A DNA stretch of 15,565 nucleotides from CAZVFX01 sp964626565 (GTDB taxonomy: Bacteria; Myxococcota_A; UBA9042; CAIXZC01): NCBI GenBank assembly GCA_964626565.1, contig CAZVFX010000147.1, forward strand, positions 1-15,565, in the 5' to 3' direction. The position numbers were made by a program, and so were the translations under genes. Below the pieces are notes generated by a model that was not told the DNA's origin, searched no databases, and worked only from the letters and a program-made list of their open reading frames with translations. Below are positions 13,819 to 15,565 of this stretch, one piece after another (positions within the stretch are counted from its first letter, which is position 1; every line of letters starts with the position of its first letter).

Positions 13819-14571
13819 TTGAATAGATTCACATTGACGGCCATTTTGCTGCTGGCAACCACCGCTGCGCTGACCTGGCCGGCGCGGGCGGATGAGCCCG
13901 TGCGGGAGTTGGACATGCAGGCCGAGTGGGCGGTGAACGCGGTGCTTATCTCCGGGTGGGTTCTGCCCGAGTCATTCAAGTCATCCCTGGCCCCTGAATC
14001 GTGCCGCTGGTGCGATGTGGACGACGCGGGCGAGTGGGCGGCGCCTCCCTGGGATGGCTGGGCGAGGGAGACCTTCGGCGGCCACGGTGGAACCGCGGCC
14101 ACAACCAGCGACATCCTGGCGTTCGCGGTGCTGCCCCTGGCCGCGGCCGGCGTCGATGCGCTGGCCAACGACGGCGACTGGCACGCCTTCGGCGATGACA
14201 TGACCCTGGTGACCCAGGCGGTGGCCGCCAGCGCGCTCGTGAACCAGGTGGTGAAGTACTCGGTGGGACGAGCCCGTCCCTACACTCATCTGTCGCCCCG
14301 CCCGTTCGCTGAGGATCACGACCAGAATCTCTCCTTCTACTCGGGCCACACCAGCCTGGCTTTCGCTATAGCCATGTCAACCGGCCTGGCGCTGGAACGC
14401 CGGGGTTCTCCCTACGCTCCCTGGGTATTCGGCGTGGGTTTACCCGCAGCCGCGGGCATCGGCCTGTTGCGCATCATGGCGGACAAGCACTACCTGACCG
14501 ACGTCACCGTCGGCGCAGTCATGGGCAGCGCGATACCCTATCTGGTAGTCTCCGTCTTCCACAGCGAATAG
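13819..14571 (+). CDS. PAP2-family phosphatase, exported/membrane
   Basis: A 250-residue protein of the type-2 phosphatidic acid phosphatase superfamily, which removes phosphate from lipid or isoprenoid phosphates at the periplasmic face. Residues 1-24 form a signal peptide (ending WPARAD). The three catalytic motifs are complete: K146-x6-R153-P154 (KYSVGRARP), the central SGH at 175-177 in FYSGHTSLAF, and R218-x5-H224-x3-D228 (RIMADKHYLTD). Hydrophobic segments occur near 98-115, 130-145, 174-191, 200-217 and 229-246. The substrate could be undecaprenyl pyrophosphate, lipid A or phosphatidylglycerol phosphate; the sequence does not decide. The start is TTG: an in-frame TGA lies three codons upstream, and the next in-frame ATG, at residue 33, would lose the signal peptide. 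A GGTGAG-like ribosome binding site precedes it. Confidence 0.9.
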   Translation: MNRFTLTAILLLATTAALTWPARADEPVRELDMQAEWAVNAVLISGWVLPESFKSSLAPESCRWCDVDDAGEWAAPPWDGWARETFGGHGGTAATTSDILAFAVLPLAAAGVDALANDGDWHAFGDDMTLVTQAVAASALVNQVVKYSVGRARPYTHLSPRPFAEDHDQNLSFYSGHTSLAFAIAMSTGLALERRGSPYAPWVFGVGLPAAAGIGLLRIMADKHYLTDVTVGAVMGSAIPYLVVSVFHSE

Positions 14572-14572
14572 C

Positions 14573-14604
14573 TTCAAATTGAAAATTGATAATTGAAAGT
14601 TGAT
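14573..14604. repeat. AT-rich tandem 14-bp direct repeat between convergent genes
   Basis: AATTGAAAATTGAT (14577-14590) is followed directly by AATTGAAAGTTGAT (14591-14604), 13 of 14 identical. It is preceded by a small palindrome TTCAA-A-TTGAA (14573-14583) just after the PAP2 stop codon. Base composition is sharply different from the GC-rich surroundings. It resembles short AT-rich intergenic repeats seen in many genomes; a terminator role is not supported. Confidence 0.6.
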
Positions 14605-14619
14605 ACTTACCTATCCCCT

Positions 14620-15565
14620 CTACTCTTCCTCTTTCTCCGGTTTCACCGGATGAGGTCCGCGGTCAAGGCGGTGCTCAAAACCATGCTTCGGATCCGCGTC
14701 GTCTTCCTCCGGAGTGAGAAGGTGAAGCTTCTCACCTTCGAGGCGGGCCATGAGCGAGGCCGCGGCGGAGTCGCCGGTGACGTTGGTGGCGCTGCGGAAC
14801 ATATCGAGGAGACGGTCTACACCCAACACCAGGGCGAGCCCCTCGGTGGGCACACCCACCTGGGTGAGCACCATGGCCAAAGTGACCATGCCGGCGCCGG
14901 GCACGCCTGCCGCACCCACTGACGCCAGGGTTGCGGTGAGCACAACGGTCAGCTGGTCGATGAAAGTCAGATCCATATCATAGATCTGAGCGATAAAAAG
15001 GGCGGCTACTCCCTGATAGAGGGCGGTGCCATCCATGTTCACGGTGGCGCCGAGAGGCAGCACAAAGCTCGAAACCTCGGAACTGATGTGCAGATTCTCC
15101 TCAGCACACTCCTTGGTCACAGGCAGAGCTGCAGAAGAACTTGACGTGGAGAAGGCGAGCATCTGAGTGGGACGAATAGCCCGCATGAATCCCCAGAAGG
15201 GGAGCTTTACCACCCCTTTAACTACGCCACCGTAGGTTAGAGCAATGTGCAACGCCAGGCCGGCCAGCACCACCAGGCTGTACGCCGCCAGCGCCAACAA
15301 CACTGAAAGTCCGGTACTGCCCACCACCTTGAACAAGAGGGCGGCGACCCCGTAGGGAGCCAGTTTCATGACTATGTGAACCAGCATCACCATGGCATCG
15401 TTGACCCGGTCCATCAAGTCGACGACAAGTTGGGATCGGCGAGCCTCCATGAGGGTCAACGCGATGCCCAACATCATGGCAAAAAAGATCACCTGGAGCA
15501 TCTCTCCCTTGGCCAGCGCCTCGAGGGGATTCTCCGGCACGATGGACAGAATCTGATCTCCGAAG
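14620..15565 (-). CDS. Dicarboxylate/amino-acid:cation symporter (DAACS family), 5' end cut by window edge
   Basis: Partial gene; the open frame continues to the right edge, giving about 314 visible C-terminal residues of a family that is usually 400-450 long. An in-frame GTG at 15540 is not the start: the codons before it (FGDQILSI) continue the family's pattern before NPLEALAKGEMLQVIFFA. Signature segments are the serine-rich re-entrant loop STSSSSAALPVT, the NMDGTALYQG motif that binds cation and substrate, GAAGVPGAGMV in the second hairpin, and DRLLDMFRSATNVTGDSAAA with the conserved Asp and Asn. This is an inner-membrane carrier that imports C4-dicarboxylates or glutamate/aspartate with Na+ or H+; the visible part does not fix the substrate. 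The C-terminal tail is unusually charged (EEDDADPKHG to KPEKEEE). It converges on the PAP2 gene with a 48-bp gap. Confidence 0.93.
   Translation of the reverse strand, partial: FGDQILSIVPENPLEALAKGEMLQVIFFAMMLGIALTLMEARRSQLVVDLMDRVNDAMVMLVHIVMKLAPYGVAALLFKVVGSTGLSVLLALAAYSLVVLAGLALHIALTYGGVVKGVVKLPFWGFMRAIRPTQMLAFSTSSSSAALPVTKECAEENLHISSEVSSFVLPLGATVNMDGTALYQGVAALFIAQIYDMDLTFIDQLTVVLTATLASVGAAGVPGAGMVTLAMVLTQVGVPTEGLALVLGVDRLLDMFRSATNVTGDSAAASLMARLEGEKLHLLTPEEDDADPKHGFEHRLDRGPHPVKPEKEEE

Noticed and set aside
14636..14650. Hairpin TCCGGT-TTC-ACCGGA as a terminator for the convergent genes
   Set aside because: It lies inside the symporter coding sequence and has no T-tract on either strand.

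Overview
The window suggests a GC-rich Gram-negative bacterium of the Myxococcota/Bradymonadota type (former Deltaproteobacteria). The evidence is a lipoprotein-heavy gene set, extracellular proteins built from Cys/Asp-rich modules (a Myxococcus-type cysteine-rich repeat, CDDxDxCTTDxC units and CGxDGCGGxCGTC units), a Pal/CpoB pair, and a MnmG with the usual proteobacterial signatures. This placement is inference from protein style; no rRNA is present.

Left part, minus strand (1-5674). Reading right to left, the genes are pal (outer-membrane/peptidoglycan anchor with an unusual Cys-rich linker), a cpoB/ybgF-like lipoprotein translationally coupled to it, mnmG (tRNA wobble-uridine modification), and a secreted subtilisin-like protease with Cys-rich repeats and a C-terminal beta-type domain. 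The last feature is a T-arm plus CCA acceptor end that fits only the 3' piece of a split (permuted) tmRNA. All run in the same direction with short gaps and could be partly co-transcribed.

Middle (5740-9913). A promoter region divergent from pal drives a plus-strand lipoprotein of unknown function. It converges on, and overlaps by 31 bp, a 1029-residue minus-strand lipoprotein. That large protein has tandem Cys-paired Ig-like domains followed by a C-terminal half that looks like a two-domain TULIP (BPI/LBP/CETP-type) lipid-binding fold. It is the most interesting object in the window.

Right-middle (9914-11219). A two-gene plus-strand operon encodes a stand-alone tandem ACT-domain protein, like the regulatory half of aspartokinase, and a membrane-anchored ComEA-like helix-hairpin-helix protein 4 nt downstream. 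A 117-bp stretch with the look of a dispersed non-coding repeat follows.

Right (11220-15565). An 813-residue Cys-rich lipoprotein with an embedded lamin-tail domain lies on the minus strand, divergent from a plus-strand PAP2-family phosphatase. A dicarboxylate/amino-acid:cation symporter on the minus strand is cut by the right edge.

The main theme is the cell envelope and surface: five proteins carry recognisable lipoboxes and two more have cleavable signal peptides. mnmG, the tmRNA piece, the ACT protein and the symporter are housekeeping-type neighbours. Several intergenic regions share a promoter-like pattern, TTGAC(A/T)-like -35 with 16-17 bp to a loose TAnnnT -10. No mobile element, CRISPR array or convincing intrinsic terminator was found, and no gene-free stretch exceeds 170 bp.
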